Program-made: the position numbers and the translations under genes
Notes under the pieces: generated by a model
Databases searched by the model: none
What the model saw: the letters and a program-made list of their open reading frames with translations, nothing else
Told to the model about the DNA's origin: nothing
Source: Actinomycetes bacterium
GTDB lineage: Bacteria; Actinomycetota; Acidimicrobiia; Acidimicrobiales; Aldehydirespiratoraceae
Direction: 5' to 3'
DNA length: 64,000 nt
NCBI GenBank assembly: GCA_024276495.1
Contig: JAJRXC010000061.1
Location: 1-64,000 of the forward strand
In this document: one piece after another, positions 62,941 through 64,000 of the stretch
Layout of the letters: every line of letters begins with the position of its first letter
Position numbering within the stretch: position 1 is the stretch's first letter

Positions 62941-64000
62941 ATGGGAACCATCGTGCACGCCATCAAGATTCCCTCGGTCTCGTACCGGGCGATGACCGTT
63001 CTCCTCGGCTTGTTCCTCGTCGTCTCCACGGCGGTCGTGGGTGCCCAGGCCGAACCCGCACCGACGTACCCGGAGGTGGCGGTGCTCGCCACGAACGGTG
63101 AGGCGATCGAGGCCGTCCTCGCCGAGGTCGGTCTCGACGCGGCCTGGCGATCGGTCATCGACTTGCATCCCGCGGCGCGGCTGATGACCGTGGAGTACCG
63201 AAGCGACGAGGGTGGGGCGGTCGCCGCTCTCCTCCAGGCGGGTCTCGACCTCTCGGCCATCACCGTGCGACGCGAGCAGGTGGTGGCGGATCTGCGAACC
63301 GCCGCGGTCGACCTGGACGAGGCGCGCCGGGTCGAACGCGAACGGGAGATCGACCGCAACCGGGCCGACGCCTACTTCCGCGGCATCCACGCCCTGACCC
63401 AGGCCGTCGCGATCGATGTGTTCGCCGGCCAGGACCCGTCGCTCGATGCCCTCCTGGGGCTCGACGGCGAAGCCCTGGTCGTCGCCCAACGTGAGTTCAA
63501 GCTGACCAACGCGACCCTCGACGAGATGATGGAGCTGCGCAACCGGGCCGAGACGGATCTCGCCGACGCGATCGACGACCTCGACGCCTCGACGCGGAGA
63601 CGAATCGAGCTCGAGGACCGGCACGAGCGACTCGACCGGGAGGCCGCCGAGCTCGCCGGAGAACGCCGGGCCCTCGACGCGTCGGCCCGGGCGATCCTCC
63701 CCGCCGCGGCCGAGGCCTTCACCCTCGCCGAAGTTCCGGGCCAGACGGGCCTGACCCCCCGGGCGCTCAACGCCTACGTACGAGCCGAGCTGACGATGAC
63801 GGAGCTGGCTCCCCGCTGTGCGGTGTCGTGGCGCACGCTCGCCGCGATCGGGTCGGTCGAGGGTCTTCACGGTGAGTACGGCAACCGCCGACTCGGTCTC
63901 GACGGCCGACCCGACACCCCGATCATCGGCATCTCCCTCAACGGCGTGACCGTCGACAACTTCGGACAGGTCACCGCCAACCTCTCCGACACCGACGGCG
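62941..64000 (+). CDS. Lytic transglycosylase-like exported protein (partial, continues beyond the right edge)
   Basis: The frame is open for 353 codons to the edge. A membrane helix or signal (TVLLGLFLVVSTAVVGAQAE) is followed by a domain with a long coiled coil (about 120-240, DLDEARRVEREREIDRNRAD, DRHERLDREAAELAGERRAL) and then the beginning of a lysozyme-like domain: CAVSWRTLAAIGSVEGLHGE carries the catalytic Glu of soluble lytic transglycosylases near residue 312. Such enzymes cleave peptidoglycan. The start may be the ATG at 62941 or at 62992; neither has a clear ribosome-binding site. The domain is cut by the window end. Confidence 0.78.
   Translation, partial: MGTIVHAIKIPSVSYRAMTVLLGLFLVVSTAVVGAQAEPAPTYPEVAVLATNGEAIEAVLAEVGLDAAWRSVIDLHPAARLMTVEYRSDEGGAVAALLQAGLDLSAITVRREQVVADLRTAAVDLDEARRVEREREIDRNRADAYFRGIHALTQAVAIDVFAGQDPSLDALLGLDGEALVVAQREFKLTNATLDEMMELRNRAETDLADAIDDLDASTRRRIELEDRHERLDREAAELAGERRALDASARAILPAAAEAFTLAEVPGQTGLTPRALNAYVRAELTMTELAPRCAVSWRTLAAIGSVEGLHGEYGNRRLGLDGRPDTPIIGISLNGVTVDNFGQVTANLSDTDG

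Overview
The window is G+C-rich, actinobacterial-type DNA, most likely from class Acidimicrobiia. The evidence is a WhiB regulator beside a PdtaS-type histidine kinase, a DUF3107 protein, the DUF3090/SCO1664/MSMEG_4193 trio, a Rv2466c-like mycothiol-type redox protein, an F420-dehydrogenase-like protein, class E sortase, a B-type L31, and argS-lysA-hom-thrC-rho-rpmE lying near the ATP synthase operon as in Mycobacterium. The complete cytochrome c maturation system I (ccmA to ccmI) is not the usual choice of actinobacteria. The species cannot be named from this sequence. No insertion sequence, prophage or CRISPR array was seen, and no stretch over 300 bases lacks a gene.

Layout. Positions 1-3570 (minus): the end of a surface-polysaccharide operon (two GT2 glycosyltransferases, a polysaccharide deacetylase, a formyltransferase cut by the window edge) with 4-base GTGA overlaps. 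3720-11680 (minus): the full F1Fo ATP synthase operon with two small membrane proteins at its head; its gamma and b subunits carry unusual extensions. 11690-15180 (minus): a lipoprotein and an S-layer-homology protein sharing one unknown domain, flanking a sulfotransferase. 15200-25690: an unknown gene, then rpmE, rho, thrC, hom, a PqqD-like/nucleotidyltransferase pair, lysA and argS; thrB is absent from its usual place. 25770-30660: lipoprotein, tRNA-Arg, a metal-dependent hydrolase, a decayed FAD oxidoreductase, and a small redox operon. 30850-39210: class V aminotransferase, uracil-DNA glycosylase, the phosphatase/DUF3090/SCO1664 trio, etfBA, a lipid kinase and a phosphodiesterase. 39330-44570: whiB, pdtaS, DUF3107, mrp and a SufR-like regulator, a broken receiver-like gene, and a SixA-like phosphatase. 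44580-54410 (minus): the ccm operon, then a YceI/cytochrome c/copper monooxygenase fusion and a Crp-type regulator. 54470-64000: sortase, cell-envelope lipoproteins, a glycoside hydrolase and glycosyltransferase, TetR, Nudix, TesB, and a partial lytic transglycosylase.

The most exciting item is at 29666-30280. A DsbA-fold protein resembling the mycothiol-dependent nitroreductase Rv2466c has an in-frame TGA exactly where the first cysteine of the CPWC active site belongs, followed at the right distance by an 8-bp stem-loop with a GUU loop. This fits a selenocysteine (UPWC) enzyme with a bacterial SECIS element, encoded 7 bases after an F420-dehydrogenase-like iron-sulfur flavoprotein.

A second theme is expression grammar. 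At least fifteen genes start 6-8 bases after a TANNNT box with no ribosome-binding site, which suggests widespread leaderless transcription. Downstream genes in operons are joined by ATGA, GTGA or TTGA overlaps, which suggests translational coupling. Two genes are clearly broken (27678-28393 and 43478-43972).
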